Shown: positions 35,082-44,740, counted from the first letter of the stretch. The stretch is DNA of 52,244 bases from SAR324 cluster bacterium (GCA_022574555.1 JACZRV010000014.1:1-52244), one strand, 5' to 3'. Made by a program: numbers and translations. The notes: generated by a model from the letters alone, not told the origin.

Positions 35082-36410
35082 TCAGTTTTCAAACGAACTG
35101 GGCAGCAGGTTAAACGGCAGCAGCTTGATCACGATAGGCAGAATGATCCCTCCCCCGGGGAGGGCAAAAATGGCCAGAGCGGGGATCGTTTTCAGAATAT
35201 CCATCAGTTGATCCTGCACTTTCTTTTTTTCCTCTTCCGTGAGGGGCTCTTTGGCCGACTTCATGAGCAATGTGTACAGCTCTTGTGTTTCCCGGATCTC
35301 GTTGACGACCCGATCCAAATTCAACCGTATGGCGATGGCGGCTTTTTCCGCCAACTGCTCGCCAAGGCTGAAAAGATTGGGAGGCTGGGCGTGATATCGC
35401 AATCGGTCTCCATGGGTGACCAGAAAGCTCGATAGAGCGGCGCGGCTTTGATCCAATTCCTCGCGCCACAACCCGAGACGTTCCACCAGACGAGACAATA
35501 AATCTTCCTCATCCTGGTCGATGGTCCTGTCCAACATGGTGATCATCAACACTTGCGCCAAAAAGTAACGTCTGATCAACCAGGGCATTGTCGGGATTTC
35601 GATTTCATGCAGGTCCAGCCCCCGGGAGAGGAGTGTATTCAAGGCGGCCAAGCGCTTTGCCGGCAGCCGCGATGCAAGGAAAAAACGCTTCACGAGCCGC
35701 CGGTCATCGCGGTCTATTTCCCGGTCGACATAGACCGTCGCGATGATCAGCTTCAGCAGCGTTTCCCGTTGTACCAATTGCTCCTGGTACTGTGAGGAAA
35801 GCTCGCGCGTTTCGGCGCCGTCCATGAGTCGCCTGCGTTGCCAGATCAGGCAGTGGTATAGATCCAGAAACAGAAATATATTGGCGAAGGGGTCTCGAAT
35901 TTTTAGAAATGGCGGTTTGACGGTAAGTCTATTCTGAAATTCCCTTTCGAAGCGGCGGTGCCGATACGGGCGCAAACGCAGCAGCCGCAAACTGGAGAAA
36001 GGGCGAATCCGTTTGGCCCGCCATTCCCGCGGACGCAGCAGGTAGTATTCCTGAAGCTGATTGACCGCGGGAGAGAAATGGTCCGATTCGTCTGACAAAC
36101 CGGCGAGAAGAAAATGACGATCCGCTACCAGGCATGCCATCACTGAATCGAGCATTGTCACCAGTGAACGGTCGTCCCGGTCATAATATTGGCTGCGTGG
36201 ATATTCCACATCCGCAAACGGGAAAACCTCCGGGATGCCGTAGAACAGGCCGGTGGGTTGCAAAAAGTAATAGATGGCTTGGTCAATCTCGTTGTGAACC
36301 CCCACATCCTCGAATATGCGAATGCCGGAAGACGGCAACTGGAGCCCCAGGGGGCTATTTTCGCGAAACTCGATGTATTTTTTGAACCACCCCTCTTTCT
36401 TGGGATTCAT
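35082..36410 (-). CDS. TerB-like and LETM1-like domain protein
   Basis: A 442-residue protein of unknown role. The N-terminal 200 residues are unrecognised, with a strongly basic patch at about 126-160. Residues 215-330 contain two TerB-like signatures of the tellurite-resistance alpha-helical fold: LLKLIIATVYVDREIDRDD and MITMLDRTIDQDEEDLLSRL, with acidic residues at the usual metal positions. The C-terminal 60 residues match a bacterial LETM1-like domain: EPLTEEEKKKVQDQLMDILK, then AIFALPGGGIILPIVIKLLP and FNLLP. In mitochondria LETM1 acts in cation/proton homeostasis; a similar bacterial role is unproved. The hydrophobic ALPGGG stretch suggests membrane contact. It is a single gene, convergent with the hydroxylase operon. 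No clear Shine-Dalgarno precedes the ATG. Confidence 0.65.
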   Translation of the reverse strand: MNPKKEGWFKKYIEFRENSPLGLQLPSSGIRIFEDVGVHNEIDQAIYYFLQPTGLFYGIPEVFPFADVEYPRSQYYDRDDRSLVTMLDSVMACLVADRHFLLAGLSDESDHFSPAVNQLQEYYLLRPREWRAKRIRPFSSLRLLRLRPYRHRRFEREFQNRLTVKPPFLKIRDPFANIFLFLDLYHCLIWQRRRLMDGAETRELSSQYQEQLVQRETLLKLIIATVYVDREIDRDDRRLVKRFFLASRLPAKRLAALNTLLSRGLDLHEIEIPTMPWLIRRYFLAQVLMITMLDRTIDQDEEDLLSRLVERLGLWREELDQSRAALSSFLVTHGDRLRYHAQPPNLFSLGEQLAEKAAIAIRLNLDRVVNEIRETQELYTLLMKSAKEPLTEEEKKKVQDQLMDILKTIPALAIFALPGGGIILPIVIKLLPFNLLPSSFEN

Positions 36411-36599
36411 GGGCAGGTCAATGAAAGCATGGAAGTTGTGTGTGCAAAGTCACCACTCGACTCGCGGGATCGTGGGAAAAAATATCCCCCGAGGCCCTTT
36501 TAGACGGTATCATTGACAAGATCATAATCTAATCGACGTTGTCGGGAAAGCCCCGAATCGATCGGCAATCCGACGCGCCAGGAATTTCGGCACAGGTTC

Positions 36600-38036
36600 A
36601 TGAACACCAGCCATCCTGAATACCTGAAGCAAATCCAAAGATTGGATTCCCGCCCCGGAACCACCCGGAAGGCACGAAGCCGCGGTCCTGAAAAGCTGGC
36701 TGGGATTCTTCGGTTGCTGGAGCGGCTGGGTGGCCCTCAAAATAATGCGCAGGTGGTGCATGTGGCAGGCACCAACGGCAAGGGACTCACGGCGGAGATG
36801 ATAGGCCGGTTGTTGTTGCAAGCCGGCCACTCGGTGGGGGTATACGCGTCGCCCCACGTGGCGGACATTCGAGAACGGGTGCGCATCGGGGGAGAAATGA
36901 TCTCACCCCAGGATTTTGCCCGGTATTGCCGCACCGTGTTGGATGAGGCGGAGCAAATCGAAGATCCTGGTGCACTGACCTATTTTGATATCCTGACCGC
37001 CATCGCGTTCGTTGCCTTCCGGGAGGCCGAGGTGGGGTGGTGGATCATCGAAACGGGCGTGGGCGGGCGGGCGGATTCCACCAATGTCACTCCCAAAAGA
37101 TTGTGCGTACTCACCCAGATCGGCCGGGATCATATCAACGTATTGGGTGGGGACGTGCTCAAGATCGCATACGAAAAATTGGGGATCGCCACGCCGGGCG
37201 TCCCCGTCGTCCTTGCAAGGCAATCGGCTGAATTAACCCCTTGGATGCTACAGCAACTGCACGGCCTCGGCTGTCCGGTATTGTTGGCGGATGAGATAGA
37301 ATTCCAAGGGGGAGCTGCCGATCGTCGCAGAATCGATGTGGTGCGGCGTGATGGCCTGCGTGCCACTATGAGGCTGCCCATCGGCCCACTCTCCCGGCCT
37401 CTGAGGGAATGCGCGGCCACTGCGTTGATCGCCGCCGACGTCTTGATGGGAAAGCCGAAAAGTCAATCGGAATGGGAAGAACGAGCCGTAACCGTATTGA
37501 ATGTGCGTTTGCCGGCGAGACTGTTTTTGGCGCGCGGCGTCTCCCTGATTGATGAACCCCGGAGCCGCTTCGAGTCCGTCGTACTGGACGGAGGGCACAA
37601 CGCCGATGCCCTGGAGGCGTTGTGTGAGGCATTGGGACAATGGGGAATATCGGGCTATGTCCTGCTCTTGGGGATGATGAAGGATAAGCTGGTCGACGAT
37701 ATTGCACGCCCGTTGTCCGAGCTTATGCGCAACGCCCGCCGTGTGATCATTTTAGACCTGCCCTTCGATCGCGCGGCTGACTGCCAGGCGTTTGAATCGC
37801 GGATGAATCCGTCGGCGGAAAATCCGATTGAGATCGGCTTCGACCACGCGAAGCCGAGGCAGGCCTTGTTGATGGCGGCGGAGAGTGCAACCCTTGTCGC
37901 CGCCGGGTCTCTTTGGGCGTTGGGTGAAATCATTCCGTGGCTGGATATCCCCACTCCCAAGCCGGTAACGGTTGACCGGGTCATGCTGCAAAGCCTCCAA
38001 ACCAGCGCCAGCCGGCCAGAGATCGACGGTAGATAA
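36600..38036 (+). CDS. folC: Folylpolyglutamate/dihydrofolate synthase
   Basis: Mur-ligase-type ATP enzyme adding glutamate to dihydropteroate or folates. The 478-residue product has the phosphate loop VVHVAGTNGKGLTAEMI at about 52-68, ASPHVADIRERVRIGG, TYFDILTAIAFVAF, ETGVGGRADSTNV and IGRDHINVLG with the metal ligand histidine. The C-terminal domain has LDGGHNADALEAL. The loop has Leu where Ser or Thr usually follows GTNGKG. accD and dedD, common neighbours, are absent; an epoxide hydrolase gene follows after 29 bases and may share the transcript. The ATG has a modest AGGTT just before it. Confidence 0.93.
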   Translation: MNTSHPEYLKQIQRLDSRPGTTRKARSRGPEKLAGILRLLERLGGPQNNAQVVHVAGTNGKGLTAEMIGRLLLQAGHSVGVYASPHVADIRERVRIGGEMISPQDFARYCRTVLDEAEQIEDPGALTYFDILTAIAFVAFREAEVGWWIIETGVGGRADSTNVTPKRLCVLTQIGRDHINVLGGDVLKIAYEKLGIATPGVPVVLARQSAELTPWMLQQLHGLGCPVLLADEIEFQGGAADRRRIDVVRRDGLRATMRLPIGPLSRPLRECAATALIAADVLMGKPKSQSEWEERAVTVLNVRLPARLFLARGVSLIDEPRSRFESVVLDGGHNADALEALCEALGQWGISGYVLLLGMMKDKLVDDIARPLSELMRNARRVIILDLPFDRAADCQAFESRMNPSAENPIEIGFDHAKPRQALLMAAESATLVAAGSLWALGEIIPWLDIPTPKPVTVDRVMLQSLQTSASRPEIDGR

Positions 38037-38065
38037 CCCCATCACGAGTTTCGAGGTCTAAACTG

Positions 38066-39223
38066 ATGCAACCGTTCCGCATTGAAGTGCCTAGGCAGCA
38101 GATGGACGACTTGGCCGAGCGATTGGCCCGCACGCGCTGGCCTCCCGCGGCGACCGGTGGCGAATGGGAACAGGGCACCGATGCGGGATACCTTTACTCT
38201 CTGGTCAAATATTGGCGGGAGGGGTTCGATTGGCAAAAACAGGAAGCGTTGCTGAACACATTTACCCAATTCAAGACGACTGTCGACGGCCAGGAATTGC
38301 ACTTCATTCACCAACGCTCCCGCCATCCCGAAGCCGTTCCGCTGCTACTGGTTCACGGCTGGCCCGGCTCGATCTTCGAGTTTTACAAGATCATTCCTGC
38401 TCTCACCGATCCCACGGCCCACGGAGGCGAACCGGAGGCCGCCTTTCATGTGATCGCCCCTTCGCTTCCCGGATACGGCTTTTCCGCGCCGCCCAGTTCC
38501 CCCGGCGCAACGCCCCGCTCCTTCGCCCGCTTGTTCGGGGAATTGATGGAAACCCACTTGGGCTATGCCCGCTATGCTCTACAGGGTGGCGATTGGGGGG
38601 CTGTCATCACGTCCTGGCTGGCCTACGACAGGGCCTCGGCGCCCATTGGTCTGCACTTGAACATGGCCGGGATCAGGCCCAACCCTACTTCCGCCGACCG
38701 CCCGCTGAATGAAGCCGAGAACGCATACCTGGAAACCGCAAGGAAAATGAGAGGCGACGTGTTCGCCTATCAGGTCATTCAAGGCGGAAGGCCTCAAACC
38801 CTGGGATACGGCCTGACCGATTCCCCGGTCGGACTGGCCGCGTGGATCGTGGAAAAGTTTCGCGAATGGAGCGATTGTGGCGGGTCGGTAGAAAAGCGCT
38901 TTACCAAGGACGAGTTGCTGACGAATATTACCATCTACTGGGTCACCAACACCATCGCCTCATCGATTCGTCTTTATTACGAGTCCCGGCGGGCCAATGA
39001 TAAGTTGCCACCTGGAGGGAGGATCGAGTGCCCCACCGGGTTCGCCGATTTTCCTGCGGAAATTATTCGCCCGCCCCAATCGTGGGTCGAGCGGGCCTAC
39101 AATATTCAACGGTGGCGCGAAATGCCCTCGGGAGGGCATTTCGCCGCACTCGAAGAACCGGCCCTGCTGGTGCGTGATATTCGCGAATTCTACCGTCCGC
39201 TCCGTGCGGCCCTGGGGACGTAA
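38066..39223 (+). CDS. Epoxide hydrolase, microsomal (EPHX1) type
   Basis: An alpha/beta-hydrolase of 385 residues with the N-terminal epoxide hydrolase (EHN) domain (FRIEVPRQQMDDLAERLART) typical of the microsomal type. The oxyanion motif HGWPGSIFEF is at 97-106. The nucleophile Asp176 is in LQGGDWGAVI, the catalytic histidine is in MPSGGHFAALEEP near 358, and tyrosines suited to epoxide opening lie in the lid. It would hydrolyse epoxides to diols; juvenile-hormone or styrene-oxide specificity cannot be told. No membrane anchor is seen, so it is probably soluble. GAGGT lies eight bases before the ATG. It follows folC by 29 bases. Confidence 0.92.
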   Translation: MQPFRIEVPRQQMDDLAERLARTRWPPAATGGEWEQGTDAGYLYSLVKYWREGFDWQKQEALLNTFTQFKTTVDGQELHFIHQRSRHPEAVPLLLVHGWPGSIFEFYKIIPALTDPTAHGGEPEAAFHVIAPSLPGYGFSAPPSSPGATPRSFARLFGELMETHLGYARYALQGGDWGAVITSWLAYDRASAPIGLHLNMAGIRPNPTSADRPLNEAENAYLETARKMRGDVFAYQVIQGGRPQTLGYGLTDSPVGLAAWIVEKFREWSDCGGSVEKRFTKDELLTNITIYWVTNTIASSIRLYYESRRANDKLPPGGRIECPTGFADFPAEIIRPPQSWVERAYNIQRWREMPSGGHFAALEEPALLVRDIREFYRPLRAALGT

Positions 39224-39376
39224 TCGCCAGGGTGCCGGCTATTTATTCTGATTCTCGCAAAATTAATTTAGCGTGAAAAATGACGCCGGGTTGGGAGAAG
39301 CCATTCCGGTGACCGGTCATCACCAATTACGAACCGGGCATCCGGCCGCGCAAGAACCAAACATCGCGGGCGAGCT

Positions 39377-40468
39377 TCATAACCATCCCATTACGATCGA
39401 AACGATATACGCACAGTAAAGTCCGATGAGCACCATTCCCGATTTCCGGCCGATCGTCCATCGGTTCACGAGCAACAAAAACAGCAATGAGGCGACCGTG
39501 GCAATTAGCAGCATTACCGAGCCGCCCAGGTTGTCGATACTGATGATAATCGATTCGCCGTTGACATAGATCATGATCATCCACACCGCACCCAGCCCGA
39601 TGAGGATATCGAATATGTTGCTTCCAATTGCGTTACTCACCGCCATATCGCCTTTGCCTCTCCGAGCCACCACCATGGAGGCGATCAGATCGGGAACGGA
39701 TGTGCCCACGGCCAGGATGGTCAATCCTATGATGGCATCCGGTATGCCAAGGGTCGTCGCCAATATGACGCCCGCTTCCACCAATACCCAACTCAGCGCC
39801 GCGATCATCACAATGGATGACGCAAACGTGACCACGTACAAACGGGGGTGTTTTGCTACGCTCGGAATCACCAGGGCGCAGATCATATCCACTGGTTTCA
39901 GTATTAATAATAATTTATGATGTTTCTTCTCAAAGGATATCTCCTCCTCGCGCACAATATTCGGCACGCTGTCGGCTTGGTCCTCATAGGGTAGAATACG
40001 CCGCCAGACGGGCAAAGCCACCAGGTAAATCAGGTATAAGACGATGAAATAGACCGACTCATTAAATGTGATTACACCATCCTGAAAAACCCAGTATAGA
40101 AGCAGGATGGAGAGAATATAGAACGAAAGATCGCGCACAACCGGCTGCCACGTGAGCAACGATTGGTGCAGGTATACCGATGCGCCAATGATCACAAGAA
40201 CGTTGAATATTGCGGACCCTACGATGGTGCCTGCTCCGAGGCTGGCGTATTCCATTCCCTTGATCAGAGCCAGCATCGAAGTGAACAACTCCGGGGCACT
40301 GCTGCCCATGGCCATCAGGGTTGCACCGGCGATATCCGAGGTCATGCGCAGACGCTTGGAAATGATTTCCAAGCTATCCACGAAGTAATGATCGGTCACC
40401 CGATGGAGTGCATAAAACGACACCAGCAAGGCGAAACTACTTAGGAGAACAATTGGAACTGCCGACAT
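39377..40468 (-). CDS. Cation/Ca2+ exchanger (CaCA family, NCKX-like)
   Basis: A 363-residue inner-membrane antiporter, expected to move Ca2+ against Na+ (or K+/H+). Both alpha repeats are present: GATLMAMGSSAPELFTSML with GAGTIVGSAIFNVLVIIG near 48-95, and GLTILAVGTSVPDLIASMV with VSNAIGSNIFDILIGLG near 248-295. The acidic E60 and second-repeat Asp are the ion ligands. About ten membrane segments surround a hydrophilic loop (about 155-185). The SSAPE and TSVPD forms fit the K+-dependent or YrbG-like branch. The gene stands alone, convergent with the epoxide hydrolase gene; in the 153-base gap I see only a perfect TGACCGGTCA palindrome at 39310-39319. Confidence 0.92.
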   Translation of the reverse strand: MSAVPIVLLSSFALLVSFYALHRVTDHYFVDSLEIISKRLRMTSDIAGATLMAMGSSAPELFTSMLALIKGMEYASLGAGTIVGSAIFNVLVIIGASVYLHQSLLTWQPVVRDLSFYILSILLLYWVFQDGVITFNESVYFIVLYLIYLVALPVWRRILPYEDQADSVPNIVREEEISFEKKHHKLLLILKPVDMICALVIPSVAKHPRLYVVTFASSIVMIAALSWVLVEAGVILATTLGIPDAIIGLTILAVGTSVPDLIASMVVARRGKGDMAVSNAIGSNIFDILIGLGAVWMIMIYVNGESIIISIDNLGGSVMLLIATVASLLFLLLVNRWTIGRKSGMVLIGLYCAYIVSIVMGWL

Positions 40469-40704
40469 CCGTGACCTAGTGTTGACGTGTTGCGCGTGGG
40501 CGAAATAAACCCTTCATTTCCTCCAACGCGCGGAAAAAGGCAAGCAGAAATAATTTTCGACTGGCTTGGCCGTCGCGAAGATAACACCGACCCCGATGGG
40601 AACACGTGTCGGCTCAGAATTGCAAGCCATCCCGTCAACGTACATTGAGGGATGCCCTGTCCGATCCGGAATTACCGGCTGGGGTACGGGAAAAAAAAGA
40701 AGAT

Positions 40705-41859
40705 TCAGCCTGGAGTGACGGTAAACGTGAAAATGGTGCCCTGCCCGAAAACGCTCTCCACCTGGATTTCCCCATTGTGCAACTTCACAATCCTGTTGAC
40801 GATTGACAGTCCCAGATGGCTACCTGGCAATTGGTGCGATGCGGATTGGATGGGGGAGTCGGCGAGTACCTGTTCGACCTGTTTCGCAGTCATCCCTATT
40901 CCGTTATCGGTAACGCTAAAAGTGACCAGTTTGGGAGTACCCTTGATGGAGAGAGCAATATTCCCGCCATGATTAGTGAATTTGATGGAATTAGTCAATA
41001 AATTGTAAAGTACCTGGATAATCGCGAGCTTATCGAGAAGGTACGAGTTCTGGTCCCCATCCACCATCATGGCCAAGTTTTGGCCTTTTTCCTGCGCGAG
41101 TTCTTTGAGATCCTCCAGCACATCGTGACCGATAGTGGATAACTTGCATTGTTCCATCTCCAACAGACTCTTTCCGTTGGCCACGACGGATTGGCGCAAG
41201 ATCTTGCTGACGATGTCTAAAAGGCGTTCGCTGGTGTCCCGCATCCGCTTGACCACGCGCTTGCCGTTTTCGCTTAACTGGGTTTCCGTGTCCTGTAAAA
41301 TATTGGCATAACCGACGATCACCGATAGCGGTGCCCGCACGTCGTGAGCCGCCATTACCAGGTACTCGTCTTCGAATGGGTTGTTCTCATTGGGCGGTTG
41401 CCCGGTCAACGAATTTAGGGCGGGCTGGGACGGACTATATTTTCCATCAAGGAAATCGCACTGAGACTGCTTATCTTTATCGCCCCGCACGTCTTGGATG
41501 AGGTCGTAGACGGTGAAAGCTGTATGCAGCATTTTGGAAAGCTCGGATTCCGAAGTCGACGGGGTGATCACGCAAATGCATTTGCCGTGATGAGCTCTGT
41601 CGGCCGCGCCGGTGATCCAAGCGTCATCCGCGATTTCCACACGAGGCAGATGCTTATACTGGTGATAGGCCCGATCCCTGTCCTCGGCATCCCAACGTGT
41701 AAAGCGCCCAACGAGGACCTGAACGTCACGGTGTCTTTCCAGTAGTTCGAATCCTTCCCGGACGGATTTAGCGGTGTATAGCCGTACCCTATCGCCACAC
41801 CAGGCTGAAATACGGGCCTTGAGCTTGGCGTGGCCGTCCAAGAGGAGAATACTTCTCAC
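40705..41859 (-). CDS. Soluble histidine kinase with degenerate receiver-like N-terminus
   Basis: A 384-residue sensor kinase without membrane segments. Residues 1-120 have the strand pattern of a receiver domain (RSILLLDGH, then VQVLVGRFTRW), but Gly51 stands where the phospho-accepting aspartate is expected, so it probably binds or senses without being phosphorylated. The HisKA dimerisation helix has the H box VMAAHDVRAPLSVIVGY with His172. The HATPase domain has LLTNSIKFTNHGGNI (N box), VTDNGIGM (G1) and HLGLSIVNRIVKLHNGEI (G2). It should autophosphorylate and pass phosphate to an unlinked response regulator. The start is a GTG with no strong Shine-Dalgarno sequence. A 10-bp inverted repeat lies 75 bases upstream. 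Confidence 0.88.
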   Translation of the reverse strand: MRSILLLDGHAKLKARISAWCGDRVRLYTAKSVREGFELLERHRDVQVLVGRFTRWDAEDRDRAYHQYKHLPRVEIADDAWITGAADRAHHGKCICVITPSTSESELSKMLHTAFTVYDLIQDVRGDKDKQSQCDFLDGKYSPSQPALNSLTGQPPNENNPFEDEYLVMAAHDVRAPLSVIVGYANILQDTETQLSENGKRVVKRMRDTSERLLDIVSKILRQSVVANGKSLLEMEQCKLSTIGHDVLEDLKELAQEKGQNLAMMVDGDQNSYLLDKLAIIQVLYNLLTNSIKFTNHGGNIALSIKGTPKLVTFSVTDNGIGMTAKQVEQVLADSPIQSASHQLPGSHLGLSIVNRIVKLHNGEIQVESVFGQGTIFTFTVTPG

Positions 41860-41933
41860 GACTTCAAAATGGCCTGAGGTTCGATTGGAGAATACATTGC
41901 GAGGAAATCAAGGAACTAATTACATTTAAAGTA

Positions 41934-41965
41934 AGGAATATTGCTTACGGAATTTCAATATTCCT
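41934..41965. promoter_or_regulatory. 10-bp inverted repeat, candidate operator
   Basis: AGGAATATTG and its exact complement CAATATTCCT are separated by 12 bases, 75 bases upstream of the kinase start codon. The arm spacing places the two centres two helical turns apart, as for a dimeric DNA-binding protein. The position in an A+T-rich promoter region supports a regulatory site; the regulator is unknown. Confidence 0.45.
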
Positions 41966-42283
41966 GCCGTATGGGGACAGATATTTTTCTACCCAGTATT
42001 ATACACCGAATCGAAATGGTTGGCCCAGCCGACCCAGCAAACAATCCGAAATCGGAACCCGCGTGATTCCAATTTGGCTGCCTACGGCGCTAATTCCCCA
42101 GAAAATAACGTAAATATGGAGTTTCCCACATTTCTCTCGGCTGGGCGGTTTCCTGAAAATTATCCGATTACTTATTTGCCATTAATCCAGAATATTCTTT
42201 ACGTTCGTATAGAATTTTACCGCAAATTGCAACTGACATTCGTTTAAACTTGTTTGCTGTGATATCAAGTAAAGTAATTCGGT

Positions 42284-42304
42284 CATATATATTACCCATA
42301 TATG
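42284..42304. repeat. 7-bp A+T-rich inverted repeat
   Basis: CATATAT and ATATATG flank a seven-base spacer, 180 bases before pgeF. It could be a promoter-proximal site, but in such an A+T-rich stretch short palindromes arise easily by chance. Confidence 0.25.
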
Positions 42305-42483
42305 CGTCGGACGCTCCATATATATATACGCGAAACATTGGGCGGCGTTCGGCTCTAAATTGGTAATCCCGCTGAGTTTCGAAATTGTCGCCTTGTGGGC
42401 TTGGTGCGATTACCGTCACATCGATTGTTTTGATGAAGTGTTCTGATGATGATTACGATTCCTTTTCGAAGCGGTTTTAAACC

Positions 42484-43350
42484 ATGGATCGTACGGCGTC
42501 CAAACCAGTAGTCATGCAGCAGTACAATGTTGAATCGTTCCGGGCGGCTTCACTGACGGATATCGCGCCGGGGCTGTACCACGGGTTCACCTCTATGATC
42601 GCGCCTAGGGGCGGCAAGTCGTTCGCGCAATCATTGGAGGTTTACCTGCAGGGATCGGGTATCCAGGACTTCCAAATCGATTACCTGACCCAGGATCATT
42701 CCTCGGAGATCCTATTCGTCGCGGGGGAGCGCGTCGTACTCTCCAGTACTTTCGCGAGGCGCGGACCTCTCAAAGAGGAATCGAGTCAGGTGGCATTTGT
42801 TCCTCTGAGGGGCGACGGCATGGTTATGCAGCCGGCCGCGGGGAGGTTCGTCGCCATCCAGTCGGCGGACTGCGTTCCCATACTCGCCATCAATCCCCAC
42901 CTATCGCAATTTGCCGCACTACATGCCGGGTGGCGTGGCGTGGCCGGGGGAATTTTGACCCATTTACTCGACGAGTGGTTGCGGCGCGGCCGTCGCCTGG
43001 ACGGAGTGAGGTTGGCATTCGGGCCGTCCATCCGCTCCTGCTGTTACGAAGTCAAAGGCGACTGCCTTTCCCGATTTCCTCAAATGATGTTGGAGGGAGC
43101 CGTATCCCCACGCGCGGGAAACCTCTACCTGGAACTGACCGCGGTCCTGCTCAACCAAGCCCTTAGCTTCGGGGTCGATAGGCTGCAAGTAGAAATTCTG
43201 CCAATTTGCACCTGTTGTTACGACTCCCCGAATGCCTTTGCCCGGTTTGCCAGCTATCGGCGCGCGCTTCGTTTCGGCACGGGGACAAGGGCCCGAAACG
43301 CGTCGTTCATCGGCATGGACAATAAAGGCGCCCCATCGTCTCAATTTTGA
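42484..43350 (+). CDS. pgeF: Peptidoglycan editing factor / purine nucleoside phosphorylase-type (laccase domain)
   Basis: A 288-residue YfiH/PgeF-family protein, formerly called multicopper polyphenol oxidase. Conserved elements are LTQDHSSEILFV (TQxH motif, about 69-72), IQSADCVPILAINP with Cys130, ALHAGWRGVAGG with His147, FGPSIRSCCYEV and the C-terminal CTCC followed by ASYRR. The Cys/His set binds zinc. E. coli PgeF prevents mis-incorporation of serine or glycine in peptidoglycan stems, and homologues also act as adenosine deaminase/nucleoside phosphorylase. The usual neighbour rluD is absent. ATG 42514 is an alternative start closer to the first family match. purC follows after 184 bases on the same strand. 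Confidence 0.9.
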   Translation: MDRTASKPVVMQQYNVESFRAASLTDIAPGLYHGFTSMIAPRGGKSFAQSLEVYLQGSGIQDFQIDYLTQDHSSEILFVAGERVVLSSTFARRGPLKEESSQVAFVPLRGDGMVMQPAAGRFVAIQSADCVPILAINPHLSQFAALHAGWRGVAGGILTHLLDEWLRRGRRLDGVRLAFGPSIRSCCYEVKGDCLSRFPQMMLEGAVSPRAGNLYLELTAVLLNQALSFGVDRLQVEILPICTCCYDSPNAFARFASYRRALRFGTGTRARNASFIGMDNKGAPSSQF

Positions 43351-43534
43351 CTTTGCATCACGGTCTGGTGAATCATGGTACCAGAAGAGCGGCTCGCGAC
43401 GAACGGCACGAGAGCCGACCGCCCCTCGCCTCCCGGGTCCGAGCGGGCAAGTGCGATTGAGACCGGTCGTGGCCGATCTCCTGTAGGAAATTGACCATCG
43501 ACACCACCACCAAGCCGCGAACGGATCTCATCAA

Positions 43535-44524
43535 ATGAAACTGATTTACGCGGGAAGCGTCAAAAACCTTTATCTAGCCGACGATCCGACCCAACTCTGG
43601 TTCGAATATACGGATGATTATTCGGTGTTTGATTGGGGCAAGATGCCCGATCAGATTTCCGGAAAGGGTGAAGCACTCGCCGGCTTGGCCGATTGGTTCT
43701 TCCGAACCCTGGCCGACGAGGCTCAATGGAAGCGATTTGGACTGACCGGCCCTCCGATCCGACATCATTTAATCGCGCGGGAGGCCAATCGAATCCGTGT
43801 CACGAGGGTGGATGTGCCGAAAATACCGACGATCAATGTCGGCGGCGGCCTCGTTTATGACTATGGCTACGATCGCCTGGAAACTCAGCTTATCCCCCTG
43901 GAGGTGATCTTCCGCTTCGGTGTGCCGAAAGGCTCCAGCCTTCTTTCGCGCAAGAATTGGTATCCTTTCCCGATTGAAGAAGGCGCGGAATTCGAGCAGC
44001 CGTTGATCGAGTTTTCCACCAAACTGGAAAGCAAAGACCGCTTTCTGCCCTATCAGGAAGCGGCCCAAATTGCCCAAGGTGGGGCGGCCACACTGAATCT
44101 CGTACACGCCGCAACCGATTCAGTGGCAAAATTTCTCAAAGCGCTTTTTGAAGTCCATGGTTTGAAATTGTGGGACGGTAAGTTGGAATGGGCATTGATT
44201 CAGGGCGAACTGGCATTGGTGGACAGCATCGGCCCGGATGAATTGCGGGTGGGCCTGGGGAATGCGGTATTCAGCAAACAATTTCTACGCGACTACTATG
44301 TCGGCAGCGAATGGTACCAGGCCGTCCATGATGCGAAACGGTTGGCCAAAGAGCGTGGCAAGACCGATTGGATACGCATCGTGCGAGATGAATTGAACGT
44401 GGCGCCCTCGCCCCTGTCCAAACCGTACCTGGAGGCCGCCGAGGCTCTCTACGCTGACTTTCACTCCATATTGGTGTCCAACCAACCTTCGAACCGCTTT
44501 ATTGAAGCATTGGCCCTGTTGTAA
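43535..44524 (+). CDS. purC: SAICAR synthetase
   Basis: Phosphoribosylaminoimidazole-succinocarboxamide synthase, the purine-pathway step joining aspartate to CAIR with ATP. The 329-residue product opens IYAGSVKNLYLADD, a variant of the GKxKxxY loop, then FEYTDDYSVFDWGKMPDQI and SGKGEALAGL. IEFSTKLESKDRFL is the region binding substrate, and ELALVDSIGPDELRVGL matches the LxDExxPDxxR motif. It is longer than the short 230-residue enzymes and belongs with the longer form in some proteobacteria. No other pur genes flank it; purA is also isolated in this window. It is convergent with the signalling cluster. Confidence 0.9.
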   Translation: MKLIYAGSVKNLYLADDPTQLWFEYTDDYSVFDWGKMPDQISGKGEALAGLADWFFRTLADEAQWKRFGLTGPPIRHHLIAREANRIRVTRVDVPKIPTINVGGGLVYDYGYDRLETQLIPLEVIFRFGVPKGSSLLSRKNWYPFPIEEGAEFEQPLIEFSTKLESKDRFLPYQEAAQIAQGGAATLNLVHAATDSVAKFLKALFEVHGLKLWDGKLEWALIQGELALVDSIGPDELRVGLGNAVFSKQFLRDYYVGSEWYQAVHDAKRLAKERGKTDWIRIVRDELNVAPSPLSKPYLEAAEALYADFHSILVSNQPSNRFIEALALL

Positions 44525-44740
44525 ATGAAATCGATTGGGGCCGCTTTCATCGCTTGCAAGACGAGCGCAAGCCCTGGCCATATCCTAATTTCAGCTTGTT
44601 TTAAATGGGAAGACTTGCGAATGGGTGCCGGCGACGCCGATCCGATTTAGATTGGGCCGGCTAAGCAGACCGCCATTTGCCGGTACTCCGTAGGAAGCTA
44701 TCTAATAATATCATGGTCACCATCAGTACCCACGCGATTA

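Larger units (their letters stand above)
41860..42483. other. A+T-rich divergent intergenic region
   Basis: About 620 bases between the divergent kinase and pgeF genes, visibly richer in A+T than its surroundings, with runs such as CATATATATATACG near 42316. No gene is supported. It holds two inverted repeats, listed separately, and should contain promoters for both flanking genes. Confidence 0.6.
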
